A DNA stretch of 64,000 nt from Typha latifolia (GCA_019914945.1 CM034106.1:5890001-5954000), one strand, 5' to 3'; counted from the stretch's first letter, positions 32,832 to 43,190 are shown. Notes: generated by a model from the letters alone, not told the origin. A program made the numbers and translations.

Positions 32832-32838
32832 TATATAA
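32832..32838 (+). promoter_or_regulatory. TATA box of the copia E 5' LTR
   Basis: TATATAA within GATCATATATAAGGATTGTG. The same box is at 41689-41695 in the 3' LTR and in both copia A LTRs. Its position downstream of the palindrome array fits a pol II core promoter. This is inferred from sequence only. Confidence 0.7.
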
Positions 32839-33302
32839 GGATTGTGATGCCCTATCTCTAGCGTACTTGAAGAAGCATTATTGAAGGAGACTTCTTGAGG
32901 CTACATCGGTTCTTCAACTATCAAGGTTCCACTCATCTACAAAACTTAATCTTTCGTCTTAAGGGCTATCTAGATGAAAGATCAATCTCGAGGGTTACTA
33001 AGGTTGCACTTCAATCATGAGAAGTAGTGAATCGTGGGTTCTAGCGAGCAAGACTGAGAGGAACAAAGTCGTTTGGATCGACGGGTTGTTTTGTGAGTCA
33101 GTCTTGTAACTGCTACTATTCTAGTGATTGGTTTTGATTCGAGTTTGGATCCGTGGTATTTTCCCTTTTGGGTTTTTCTACTTTAAAATCTTGGCGTTCA
33201 TCTCTGCTTTCGTTCTTAATATTTCTACGGACTTTTACTTAAGCGAACGAGTGATATCATTGCCTAGTATTTAGATATACTTGTATCTAGGGGTTTTTCA
33301 AT

Positions 33303-33318
33303 TGGTATCAGAGCAGGT
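33303..33318 (+). promoter_or_regulatory. Copia E primer-binding site (initiator Met tRNA)
   Basis: TGGTATCAGAGCAGG two bases after the LTR end. It is an exact match to the initiator-Met type primer site. Confidence 0.93.
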
Positions 33319-33349
33319 TCTCTCACCCTTTGAGAGAGATCAGATAGGC

Positions 33350-34675
33350 ATGGATTTTTATAGAGATGGACCATCATCTATTAGACCTCCTATCCTAGAT
33401 GGATTAAATTATGGATATTGAAAAGCTAGGATGAGAGCTTACTTGAAGTCTATAGATGAACGAGTATGGTTTGCCCTTGTGAACGGTTGGAGTCCACCAA
33501 TGTACATGGTGGATGATAAACTTGCTGATAAACCGATAGAGTCATGGGATAGGTCAGACTATGAAAAAGTTGGATGGAATAGCAAGGCAATAAATGCAAT
33601 TTTTAGTTGTGTTTCCTCAGAAGAATTTAGAAGAATTTCTACTTGTGAGATAGCAAAAGAAGGTTGGACGATCTTAGAAACTACTCACGAAGGAACTATG
33701 GCTGTAAAACTTTCTAAACTTCAGAGGTTGACTACTAGTTTTGAAACTCTACGTATGGAGGAGGATGAGACATTTGATGAGTTCTATGCAAAGCTGAGTG
33801 ATATAGTCAACTCCAGTTTCAACCTAGAAGAGAAAATTTCTGAAAACAGAATTATCCGTAAGATCCTTAGGTCTCTTCCAGAGAGGTTTCAGGCGAAAGT
33901 TACAACTATTGAGGAAAATAAGGACATCGATTCTATGAAAGTTGAACAATTGGTAGGAAATCTACAAACATTTGAGTCTAGTCTTTCAAAACTGAGGAAG
34001 TCCAAAGGGATTGCTCTATCCACAGTTGAAGAAATTACAGAGGAGTCTGATGATGAAGGTGATTTAGATGTTGAGATGTTGGCCATGTTCGTCAAAAAGT
34101 TTAATAAATTCTTTCGGAAGCCAAACAAGTTGAATGCTGAAAAACTTGAGAAAAGCAAAGCCTTTGTGAAAAAGCAGAATACTGCGAGTTCGAATATAGG
34201 TGTGAGCAACAATAGTGTCAAACAGAAAAATAAGAATTCTGAGAATAAAGTTCGATGTTTTGAATGTTTTGGTTTTGGACACATAGCACAAGAATGCCAT
34301 AATCACCTTAAGAAAAAGAGTAAAGTTATGAAAGTTACTTGGGATGACTCAGATGAATCTGATGATGATTTTGGAAAAGACAAAGAAAACTTTGTTACTT
34401 TTGCCTCTTCTCTACTTAATATCGATTTTGTTGTTGATATTGATAGTATAGATGATCAGGATATGTTACCAGTTGAGGAAGATGAATCTGAAATTCAAAA
34501 GGCATATAATGACCTGTATCTAGAGTCGTTTAAACTCAAGAAAAGCAATCCTAGACTACTTCAACGACTCAAGGTAATCGAACTAGAAATAATTCAATTT
34601 GAGGAGAAGTATAAATTGGAACTTGAATGTGTCAAAGACCTTTCTGAACAACTTGACAATCCAAAAATAAAATGA
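33350..34675 (+). pseudogene. Copia E gag with first CCHC knuckle
   Basis: The ATG opens MDFYRDGPSSIRPPILDGLN. Trp of the conserved NYGYWKARM is a TGA at 33419-33421. After that, 414 codons stay open. The capsid region contains NGWSPPMYMVDDKLADKPIE and EFRRISTCEIAKEGWTILET. Then come the acidic ESDDEGDLDVEMLAMFVKKF, the knuckle RCFECFGFGHIAQECHNHLK, and the Sirevirus-like VMKVTWDDSDESDDDFGKD. A charged helix KYKLELECVKDLSEQLDNPK leads to a one-base frameshift at about 34665 where copia A continues KNKMKA. The product would coat RNA in the particle. Confidence 0.93.
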
Positions 34676-35367
34676 AGGCTGATGAAATTGAACTAGTGCG
34701 ACTGAATAAGGAATTGATATTTCTAAAAGAGAAGAATAAACTTGACGAGATTCTAAAGGCTCAGATCTCTGGAAAAGACAGGTATGGTGTTGGATACACT
34801 AGTAATTCAAATAATAATAAAACTGTCTTCGTTTTTACAGGTATACAAAAGGAAGAATATCTAAAATCATCAACCGCATTTACAAAGCAATCCTGGATGA
34901 ATGCTTCTAAACTGAAGGTGAATCTACAAACTAGTGAATCGTCAACGGCACCAAAGGTAAACTTTAGTCACACTCCTCGACAAAAGTTGAGTAGAAAAGG
35001 GTTTGTTCCGACATGCTATCATTGCGGCATTCTAGGGCATATTCGACCTCATTGCAAATTTTTGCAAAAACCTAGAACTGCTTTCATTTATGGGATGAAA
35101 ACAAAGGCTATATGGGTCAAGAAAAGTGATTTGAAATGTTATGTTGTGTATACAGCCTTGAAAGCTTTAAATTCTTATTTGTGGTATTTAGACGGTGATT
35201 GTTCAAGACATATGTCGGGTGACAAGTCGTTATTTTCTAATCATGAAAAACATGAAGGGGGAGTTGTGACATTCGGAGATGGTAATTCATCCAAGGTAAT
35301 AGGTAAAGGAAAGGTAAGTTCTCCGGGGGTTCCTATTCTTGAAAATGTTCTTTATGTTAGGGCTTGA
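34672..35367 (+). pseudogene. Copia E second CCHC knuckle and protease
   Basis: Open for 231 codons: KADEIELVRLNKELIFLKEK, then KDRYGVGYTSNSNNNKTVFV, the knuckle CYHCGILGHIRPHCKFLQKP, the linker FIYGMKTKAIWVKKSDLKCY, and the protease region. The catalytic DSG of copia A (YLDSGSSRHM) reads YLDGDCSRHM here. The sequence around the first Asp is altered and the protease is probably dead. The glycine-rich flap-like part is EGGVVTFGDGNSSKVIGKGK. A frameshift at about 35363 separates it from integrase. Confidence 0.9.
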
Positions 35368-36643
35368 AAGCAAATCTTCTGAGTATCAATCAATTTTGTG
35401 ATGAAGATTATGAGGTAAAATTCTCCAAAAATGATTGTACTATTCTAGATTATGGTGGTAATGTTATATGTTATGGATCTAGAACATCTGATAATTGCTA
35501 CGTTGTTGGAACGTCACATAAACTAAAATGTAACAGTGCCTCTTTCGACATTGCAGATCTTTGGCATCAACGTCTTCGACATGTGAATTACAAGTAATTA
35601 TTTACTCTGTCCAAACAAGAAGTGGTAAGAGGAATACCTAAGATGAAAGAAATGTCAAAAAGAGTGTGCGGTTCGTGTCAAATAGGAAAACAAATTCGGA
35701 TCTCACACAAGAAGGTAAATGCAGCTACCACCGACCGTGTGCTCCAATTAGTTCACATGGACTTGATGGGTCCAACAAAAATGGAAAGTCTTGGAGGTAA
35801 ACACTATATATTCTTAATGGTCGATGATTACTCCAGATATACCTGGGTTGCCTTTCTATGTGAGAAGTCTGAAACCTTTGAAGTTTTTAAATCACTATGA
35901 TTAAAATTGCAGAATGAAAAATCTACAACCCTAGTTAGGATTCGGTCTGATCATGGTAGAGAATTTGAAAATAAAATTTTTTCTATATTTTGCGATTCTC
36001 TTGGTATTCAATATGAGTTTTCAGCTCCTATAACTCCACAACAGAACGAGTTGTTGAAAGAAAGAACCGAGTTGTGCAGGAAATGGCTAGGGTTATGCTT
36101 CACGCTAAACAGGTTACTCAAAGGTTTTGGGCGGAGGCGGTCAATACAGCGGTACATGTGATAAATCGTGTTTATCTAAGACTAGGTACAAAAATGATTG
36201 CTTATGAAATCTGGAAAGGTAAGAAACCTAGTGTTAAATATTTTCGAGTTTTTGGTAGTAAATGTTATATTTTACGTGATCGAGAATATTTGATTAAATT
36301 TGACACTAGAAGTAGCGAAGGCATCTTCTTAGGGTATTCGAATAATAGTAGAGCCTATAGAGTATTTAATCTTGACACTTCTATTGTTATGGAATCTGCT
36401 AATGTTATGATAGATGAATCCACGACTGATTTAACTGAAGCTACTCCTATTTCTGTTTCTGTAGATACATATGACGAAGAAATAGGAAAGGAGCTTGATC
36501 TGGAAATTGAGAATCAGGACGAGGACAAAGTTGAAATGAACAAAGATGACTGCAATGTACCGGAACCATCTGCCAGAGTGAAATCAAATCATCCACTGTC
36601 ACAAGTGATCGGAGACATGAATGAACCAATTAAGACAAGATGA
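35364..36643 (+). pseudogene. Copia E integrase
   Basis: GAG-pre-integrase region KANLLSINQFCDEDYEVKFS, then LWHQRLRHVNYK followed by a stop. The zinc-finger cysteines are in VCGSCQIGKQIRISHKKVNA. The core carries LVHMDLMGPTKME (D), RIRSDHGREFEN (D) and, across a frameshift near 36050, PQQN...ERTELC where copia A has NGIVERKNR. C-terminal code: KFDTRSSEGIFLGYSNNSRA then YRVFNLDTSIVMESANVMID, and a long acidic linker (EEIGKELDLEIENQDEDKVE). The linker is longer than in copia A. Confidence 0.9.
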
Positions 36644-37632
36644 CAAATCCAAAGTGAGGTATCATTTACTTGTTATACATCTTCTTTTGAACCTAAAAAT
36701 GTGAAGGAAGCATTGTTAGACGATTCTTGGGTTTATGCTATCCATGAGGAATTAGAGCAATTTTCTAGGAATAATGTTTGGTATTTAGTTCCTCGACCTA
36801 AGAATGTGAACTTCATTGGAACAAAATAGATTTACAAGAATAAAAGTGATGAACATGGCAATATAGTTCAAAATAAAGCTAGACTAGTAGCATAGGGATA
36901 TACTCAGGTTGAGGGTATAGATTTTGATGAGACATTTGCTCATGTTGCTAGATTAGAGTCTATTCGTATACTGCTTGCTATTGCTTATCATTTAAAATTT
37001 AAATTGTTTCAAATGGATGGTAAAAGTGCTTTTTTGAATGATACTCTGTATGAAGATGTTTATGTGGAACAACCGAAAGGGTTTGAAGATTAAAAATTTT
37101 CTTCTCATGTGTTTAAACTGAAAAAGGTCCTCTACGGGCTAAAACAAGCTCCAAGAGCTTGGTATGATAAGTTGATCATTTTTTAGTGGATGCGGGGTTC
37201 ACTCGAGGGGGAGTGGACAAGACATTGTTCATTAGACGGTCGAACAAGTGTTTAGTTGTGGCACAAATATATGTGGATGACATTGTCTTCGGGGCAATGA
37301 GTCAATCATTAGCCAAGGAGTTTGCAGATCTTATGCATAGTCATTTTGAGATGATCATGATGGGTGAGTTGAAGTTCTTTTTGGAACTTCAAATTACTCA
37401 ATTGGAAAGAGGAATATTTATCGCTCAAACCAAGTATGCTAAGGATCTTGTGACTAAATTCGGTTTAGAAAATACAAAACATGCTAGAACTCCTATGAGC
37501 ACAACTACCAAACTAGGTAAGAATATTTCAGGAAAAAGTGTTGACCAGACACTGTATAGGAGCATGATTGGTAGTCTTTTGTACTTAACTACTAGTAGAC
37601 CAAACATTGCATTTAGTGTCGGTGTGTGCTAG
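36644..37632 (+). pseudogene. Copia E reverse transcriptase
   Basis: Begins around EPKNVKEALLDDSWVYAIHE and NNVWYLVPRPKNVNFIGTK with a stop. Then [50 protein letters not shown] with a stop, and LKKVLYGLKQAPRAWYDKL. A frameshift near 37180 follows, and the frame resumes DAGFTRGGVDKTLFIRRSNK. The catalytic box is QIYVDDIVFGAMSQ (YVDD intact). It continues ELQITQLERGIFIAQTKYAK and SMIGSLLYLTTSRPNIAFSV. The polymerase would copy element RNA to cDNA. Confidence 0.92.
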
Positions 37633-38173
37633 GTTTCAGTCTGAACCTAAGGAGACACATTTTTTTGCTGTGAAACATATCATAAAATATGTCGGTGGCA
37701 TAGTTGACTTAGGTATCTAGTTTACGTATGACTCGGGAGCTATCATATCTGGATACACGGATTCTGATTGGGCAGGTTCATGTGATGATAGAAAAAGTAC
37801 CTCAGGTGGATGTTTTTATATTGGAAACAATCTGGTTGCTTGGCACAGTAAGAAACAAAACTCGATATCTTTATCTACGGCGGAGGCCGAGTACATTGCA
37901 GTGGGAAGTTGTTGTTCTCAGTTACTATGGATGAAACAGATGGTCAAAGATTACGGCATTGAATAAGATACTGTGGTGCTTTATTGTGACAACATGAGTG
38001 CTATTAATATATCGAAAAATCATGTTCAACACTCGCATACAAAACATATTGATATCCGACATCATTTTATACGCGAGTTAGTTGAAGACAAAACAATAGC
38101 ACTAGAACATGTTGAGACGGAGAAACAGTTGGGTGATCTATTTAACAAAACCTTTGGATTTACAGAGATTTGA
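37633..38173 (+). pseudogene. Copia E RNase H
   Basis: Follows RT with a frameshift at 37630. Motifs: SGYTDSDWAGSCDDRKSTSG, CFYIGNNLVAWHSKKQNSIS, LSTAEAEYIAVGSCCSQLLW, VVLYCDNMSAINISKNHVQH and SHTKHIDIRHHFIRELVEDK. These include the DSDWAG, STAEAEY and CDN acidic residues of Ty1/copia RNase H, with one frameshift near 37860 and a stop at about 37963. This domain is entirely missing from copia A and survives as a decayed stretch at 58409-58885 in copia G. Confidence 0.92.
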
Positions 38174-39180
38174 GTATCTTCGTACTTCTTTAGGGATTTG
38201 TGCTTTGGATTGATTCTTTTTTGGTTTGATTTGTGTGTTTCTTTTTTATTATTTCTTTTTGTTTCTTTTTAGGTTTTCTTTACTCAGAACTTTTCTTCGG
38301 TTTTAGTTTCAGATTTGTTAAGAGTTTTTGTCATAAAAATTTTTTTTTGATGCACTCCTAGATTCAATAATATACTCTTGACATATAAATATGATTTTTT
38401 CTCTTGATTATGAGTTATTATAGTCAATTTTGTCATCTTGCAGTATATTGTATCATTTCTGATTTGTTCACCCTCTCGACTTCTATGATAATTAAACTAA
38501 ATTTAATGCACTCATAACGTGTGTATATTCTTGAGTGAGCAAGACATAATGAAATTTTTTTTAAATAGCTCACTATTGACATTGATTTTCACAGTTTGAC
38601 CTCATGCTTAGTCATCACAAATGTGTTCATAAAAGATTATCAAAAAGAGCTACAATGAGTTAGTGTGAAAGCCATCTTGTTTAGAGTCCAGTTTGACTCA
38701 GTACATTGCTTGCAAATTAAATAAATTTTTTTTGATGTTTGTGAATATCTTCTTGCACATTGTTTGATATGTATTACAAGAAAAGGGCTACCTACTCATG
38801 TGTGAAAGCCATCATTGTACCTATATAGTTTATGTATAAAAAAAATAAATAATATAGGAAAAATTCCTGTTCGGTTATGGAGAATAAGTCGAAAAGTGCA
38901 AACTTAAATACTAAGTCGGTTTGACTACTGTGTTGTATCATTGTTTAAATAGGAAAGTTTATTTAAGAAAAATGTTTCATGTTATCTATGCTCAACTTGC
39001 ATATGCATATTGTTGTGATCAATCAAGATTAATTTAATTTTGAGTGATGCATTAGAATTGATTATAATATGTTTTTGATGATTTGATTGATCTGTGTATG
39101 ACTTATTTCATTCAATTGTCATATTCTATGTCTCCAAAAAGATTTTTTGATTTTTTCTTAGATTTTTTACTTTTAAAAAA
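38174..39180 (+). other. Copia E non-coding spacer between pol and the 3' ORF
   Basis: About 1 kb, AT-rich, with no coding signal. Blocks such as CTCTTGATTATGAGTTATTA and GGCTACCTACTCATGTGTGA recur in copia A and copia G in the same order. Confidence 0.75.
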
Positions 39181-39181
39181 G

Positions 39182-39283
39182 GGCGTTCGAACGCAAATTT
39201 TTGAGTTCGAACGCAGTGACTGGCGCGTTCGAACGCGCATACTGGTGCGTTCAAACGCACTCGAGGATTCTTTATATATTACG
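39182..39283 (+). promoter_or_regulatory. Candidate internal promoter of the copia E 3' ORF
   Basis: Four GTTCGAAC/GTTCAAAC motifs at 39183-39262 are followed within about 15 bases by TTTATATATTACG (39270-39283). This repeats the array-then-TATA arrangement of the LTR promoters, placed about 430 bases before the 3' ORF. Copia A keeps the same pair (19095-19034 on the minus strand). Confidence 0.6.
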
Positions 39284-39471
39284 TCCGAACCCAAGAGTTT
39301 TCATCTTCCATCTTCCAAACCCTAGAAACCCTTCATTTTCTCCCTCTCAAATCTTCAAGATCTTGGTCTTTTTCATCAAATTTCTCACTACAAACCCTTT
39401 TAAAGGGTAGTTCTCCTCCGGATTTAGCATCTTTCGACCGAATTTCCTAGTTTTTTCTTCACTTTTGCGAG

Positions 39472-39707
39472 GTATGATCATCCATCAATTTTTCTATTTT
39501 TTTTCAGTTAAGTCTCTTGATCTTGATCACGTTAAAGTTACTATCTTGATGTTTCTTGTGTGATTGAACGTGATATCTTAGCGTTTTCAAGTGGATGATG
39601 GATTTCATTTAGGGCCTTCATGGTTTCTTGAATTTTTTTTTATTTTTTGCTATCTTTTTGTTTGCTTTGGGCATGTATTGAATCTTGCATCTTATTTCTT
39701 TCTCAAG
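39472..39707 (+). other. Candidate 5'-UTR intron before the copia E 3' ORF
   Basis: Donor-like GCGAG|GTATGATC at 39472 and acceptor TTATTTCTTTCTCAAG ending at 39707, two bases before the ORF ATG. Copia G keeps an equivalent donor (TAAG|GTATGATT, 59868) and acceptor (TTACTCTCTAG, 60138) directly before its ATG. No RNA evidence is available. Confidence 0.5.
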
Positions 39708-39708
39708 A

Positions 39709-40758
39709 ATGCTTAGAAAAGCTGCAGTTTTCAAGAAACCTAGGCCACCTTCCTCACCTACTTCGGCTCCCAAGTTTTCTACATCTAGGGCTGTGGGGCG
39801 TTACAAGCATAATTTTGGTACTCAACTTGCTATTTATGAACGGCCCATGGTCATTTCTGAATTTTCTGCTTTGGGGATCGAATAGATCTTTACTGAGCGA
39901 GGATGGTTATCCGTGTGTCGGATGAGCAGGACCTCATATGTGGAAGTGGTTAGGGAATTTTTCAGTAATGCCACGGTTTTAGAACGTTGTATACGTTCTA
40001 CTGTCCATGGAGTTTCGATCTACTTGGACTCCGATGTTATTCTTGCAGAACTCCAACTTCCTGATGGTGAGTTCTAGTATCCGTCGTCTGCTCCACTCTC
40101 TCATGTCAATGAATTTGCTAGTACTGTGTTAATTAAAGGGGAACGTTGGAAGGGTAATATGATGCCTCATGTGAAACTGACATCAGTGGCTTGAATGCTT
40201 CACCTGCTTTGTCTGTACAACGTCACCCCCAAGACTCGCCATTCCAGTATTAGTCCTGATCGTGCCTTCCTCCTTCATGCGATGTTGTCGGGAGTTTCTG
40301 TTGATTTGGCTGCGATGATCTACGATTCCATTCTAACAGCTTGCACGAAAGAAGCGCCTCGTGAAGGGTTGCCGTTTGGCATATTTATTACAAATTTGTG
40401 CACTCAGAGTGCGGTGCGCGTGGATGCCACGGAACCTTCTCATACTTCGCAAAAACTGTTGGATCGGATTACTCTTAAGCGTAGTCAAGCTCATGATCAG
40501 TCGTCTCCTCTCAAGTCGTCCTCTTTCGCCGCTGGACGTTCCTCACACCTTGATATTTCTGATGACAGTTCGGACGATGATTCATCTCACACAAAGTGGG
40601 ACTTACCACAGTTCTCAAATCGTTTCAATCAGCTTAGCACTCAGGTGCAGGACCTCCATTCGGTCGTGAATGATTTACGAGCTGAGCAAGCACATCAAGG
40701 GACCGTTCTCGACTTTGTCCTGTCGATTCTTCATCGTCAGTTCCCTCCGAGTTCCTAG
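39709..40758 (+). pseudogene. Copia E 3' ORF (envelope-position ORF), 350 codons with three stops
   Basis: One frame from MLRKAAVFKKPRPPSSPTSA to a TAG at 40758. Three internal stops (39883 TAG, 40075 TAG, 40192 TGA) are each one C-to-T change from Gln or Arg. Basic N-terminus (KKPRPP, possible nuclear signal), then RYKHNFGTQLAIYERPMVIS, TERGWLSVCRMSRTSYVEVV, STVHGVSIYLDSDVILAELQ, RWKGNMMPHVKLTSVA, and LCLYNVTPKTRHSSISPDRA. Next are DLAAMIYDSILTACTKEAPR and LPFGIFITNLCTQSAVRVDA. It ends with Ser/Asp-rich DISDDSSDDDSSH and a helix FNQLSTQVQDLHSVVNDLRA. There is no signal peptide or membrane span. It resembles the plant-transposon-type domain often found as a separate ORF in Sireviruses. Role unknown. 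Confidence 0.85.
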
Positions 40759-40774
40759 TCTTTAGCATTTGTGC

Positions 40775-41132
40775 CAAAATGGGGGAGAGTGAGTGTGAGT
40801 TTAAACGTGTGCTTTGGAGTTTAGGAGTTTACTAGTGTAGGGGGAATAATGGCATAGGGGGAGTTTACTAGGTTCTGTTTACGGCTTATATACCTTTGCG
40901 TGAATACCTATGAACTTTGTTTGCTTGAGTACTTGTGAACTGCTTATTTGATAATTTGTGTTTAGATTGTTATTCATTTCAAGTTATTTTCACTTGATCT
41001 TGGTTTGGTATATTTTTATTTGCAGGGATTGATGTGCTAAAAGTACTAGACTTGTTGAATGCTCAATTTTGAATTCTTTGTAATATCTTGTAAACTAGAT
41101 GTTTTGTCACAAATTGCCAAAGGGGGAGATTG
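40775..41132 (+). promoter_or_regulatory. Multiple polypurine tracts of copia E
   Basis: AATGGGGGAGAGTGAG (about 40777), GTAGGGGGAATAATGG and ATAGGGGGAG (about 40838-40865) and AAAGGGGGAGAT (41121-41132, abutting the LTR). This matches the multi-tract arrangement described for Sireviruses. The last is the probable plus-strand primer. Confidence 0.82.
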
Positions 41133-42157
41133 TTAGGTTTCTAATTATTGGCAATTGTGTACAAAATATTCCAAGTGTATTTTTACATGTATATGAGATT
41201 TATACAAGTCTACAATATCTCTGGTTTGAAGAATTACAAAATTATTAGAGAAAAGTTGTTGAGTTCACACCGCGTTCACAAACGCGTTCGAACGTGGGTA
41301 CTTGCATTCACACAGACCGAGAGCTGCGTTCACAAATGCGTTCGAACGTAGGTATTTGCGTTCACATAGACCGAGAGCTGCGTTCACAAACGCATTTGAA
41401 CGTGGGTACTGCGTTCACACAGACCGAGAGCTGCGTTCACAAATGCGTTCAAACGCGCGTACTGTGTTCACACAGATTGAGAGCTGCGTTCACAAACGCG
41501 TTCGAACGCAACCTGAAGAATTCAAGTTGTCACGTTCGAATGCACTCGGTCCCGTTCGAACGCACTTGAGATCAAGTCATGCCGTTCAAACGCACCTAGG
41601 CCGCGTTCGAACGCACCAATGAAGTTTGATAAAATTGGAATTTCATGAGTACGGATAAGACTTGGATTTGACTCTATCTTGAAGATCATATATAAGGATT
41701 GTGATGCCCTATCTCTAGCGTGGTTGAAGAAGCATTATTGAAGGAGGCTTTTTGAGGCTACATCGGTCTTCAACTATCTAGATTCCACTCATCTACAAAA
41801 CTTAATCTTTCGTCTTAAGGGCTATCTAGACGAAACATCAATCTCGAGGGTTACTGAAGTTGGATTTCAATCATGAGAAGCAGTGAATCGTGGGTTCTAG
41901 CGAGCAAGACTAAGAGGAACAAAGTCGTTTGGATCAACGGGTTGTTTTGTGAGTTAGTCTAGTAACTGCTACTATTCTAGTGATTGGTTTTGATCCGAGT
42001 TTGGATCCGTGGTTTTTTCCCATTTGGGTTTTTCCACGTTAAAATCTTAACGTTCATCTCTGCTTTCGTTCTTAATATTTCTATGGACTTTTACTTAAGC
42101 GAACGAGTGATATCATTGCCTAGTATTTAGATACATACTTGTGTCTAGGGTTTTTCA
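41133..42157 (+). repeat. Copia E 3' LTR
   Basis: TGTTAGGTTTCTAATTATTG ... GGGTTTTTCA. Palindrome array 41268-41612, TATA box 41689-41695. Followed directly by the TACCC duplication. Confidence 0.95.
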
Positions 42158-42534
42158 TACCCGAATATGCATGCATATATATCTCAGCTTGGATATCTTC
42201 CTCCATGCCTTCCTCCATGTCCTCCTCATGAACCTCCTCTAGATACTCTCCATCACCAACAACCTCATCGGCCCCCTCGAGATCGTTGATGAGCATCACA
42301 CTCTCGGTCGGTTTAGAACATCGATGACCGGGGGTGAAACGTTCTTTGCATCAAAAGCAAAAGCCCTTCGCTCTTCATTCCTCCACCTAGGTAGGTGTAA
42401 GAGTTTGAACGGGGGCTTGTGCCTTCTCTAACATCAGAAGAGGGTCTCAAGGGTGGTCGTGCTCCAATACTAGCAGCCGCTGCCTTTGAACTCGCAAAAT
42501 TCCAGCCGGCATTCTTGATGCAAATCCTAGAATT
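42158..42534 (-). pseudogene. Ty3 element D gag end, zinc knuckle and protease linker
   Basis: Minus strand: the gag tail is followed by RAKGFCF (Trp/Cys change) and ERFTPGHRCSKPTESVMLIN, then acidic EEVHEEDMEEGMEEDIQAEI and YMHAYSG, which joins TSAPRTLRV across copia E. Gag code upstream breaks at about 42534, where an LTR fragment begins, so the rest of D gag and its 5' LTR are lost. Confidence 0.85.
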
Positions 42535-43190
42535 TTCTCCCTCTTCTTTGGGATCTCGACCACTTCTTCCTCTTCATCTTTATCCCTTAAACAACATCAA
42601 CCATCTACCCTCATCTCCATTATCTTCCATTACCCTAACATCCACTCCACCCGTCACCACCACCATCATCCGCACTATATCATATTGTCATCCCAATTGT
42701 AGTTCAAATCTGTGAAGACAACTTTTGTATTTACGTCCTTCACAGATTCGAATTGCAACGGGGACGAAAACACGGGATAACGTGGGTGATAGTGGTGGTG
42801 ACGGGTGGAGTGGATGTTAGGGTTATGGATGATTATGAAGATTAAGGTAGATGGTGGATATTAGTAAGGGATATAGACGAAGGAAACGAAGTGATCGAGA
42901 TCCCAAAGAAGAGGGGTGCCTCGACAGTCGAGGGAGATTAGAAATTAGGAGAAATCTTGCCAACGGTAGAGGTGGAAGGATGGTGAGGAAGGAGGAGGGA
43001 GATTAGGGTAGAAAGATTATAAAGTGGCAAGAAATCAATAATCTAATAGCATAATAAATTTTTTTGCCATCCACATATATATAGAGGCTAGCCAACAAGT
43101 CCTAAAATAATAAGTAACCCTAATTCTAGAGGATTCCCGCTGATCGCGTTCAAATGCACAAAAGGTGTACTCTATATGTATGAACGTGAT
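42535..43190. repeat. Two LTR fragments joined tail to tail (inverted)
   Basis: 42535-42718 is a forward Ty3 LTR piece (GGGATCTCGACCACTTC ... CAAATCTGTGAAG). From about 42722 the same LTR runs in reverse (CTTCACAGATTCGAATTGCA...) to 43190, including the TATATATAGAGGCTAGCC box (about 43074-43091). The arms pair for about 185 bases around a near-zero loop. The reverse piece belongs in position to element F, whose integrase is missing. Confidence 0.8.

Larger units (their letters stand above)
32277..33300 (+). repeat. Copia E 5' LTR
   Basis: TGTTAGGTTTTTAATTATTG ... GGGGTTTTTCA. It contains the 54-bp palindrome repeats (32415-32690), further GTTCGAAC motifs to 32760, the TATA box TATATAAGG at 32832 and a CTTAATCTTTCGTCTTAAGG block. 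Confidence 0.95.
32277..42157 (+). mobile_element. Copia E: Sirevirus-type Ty1/copia retrotransposon, nested in Ty3 D
   Basis: A 9,881-bp element with perfect TACCC duplications (32272-32276, 42158-42162) and LTRs of 1,024 and 1,025 bp. Order: 5' LTR, primer site, gag, protease, integrase, RT, RNase H, spacer, 3' ORF, polypurine tracts, 3' LTR. It sits in the gag-protease junction of Ty3 D, in the opposite orientation. About seven differences in the first 150 bases of the LTR pair indicate an old insertion. It is the most complete element here, and every ORF has lesions. Confidence 0.96.

Noticed and set aside
39709..40758. Viral-type envelope gene
   Set aside because: No signal peptide, transmembrane helix, furin-like site or glycoprotein pattern; position alone does not make it an envelope.
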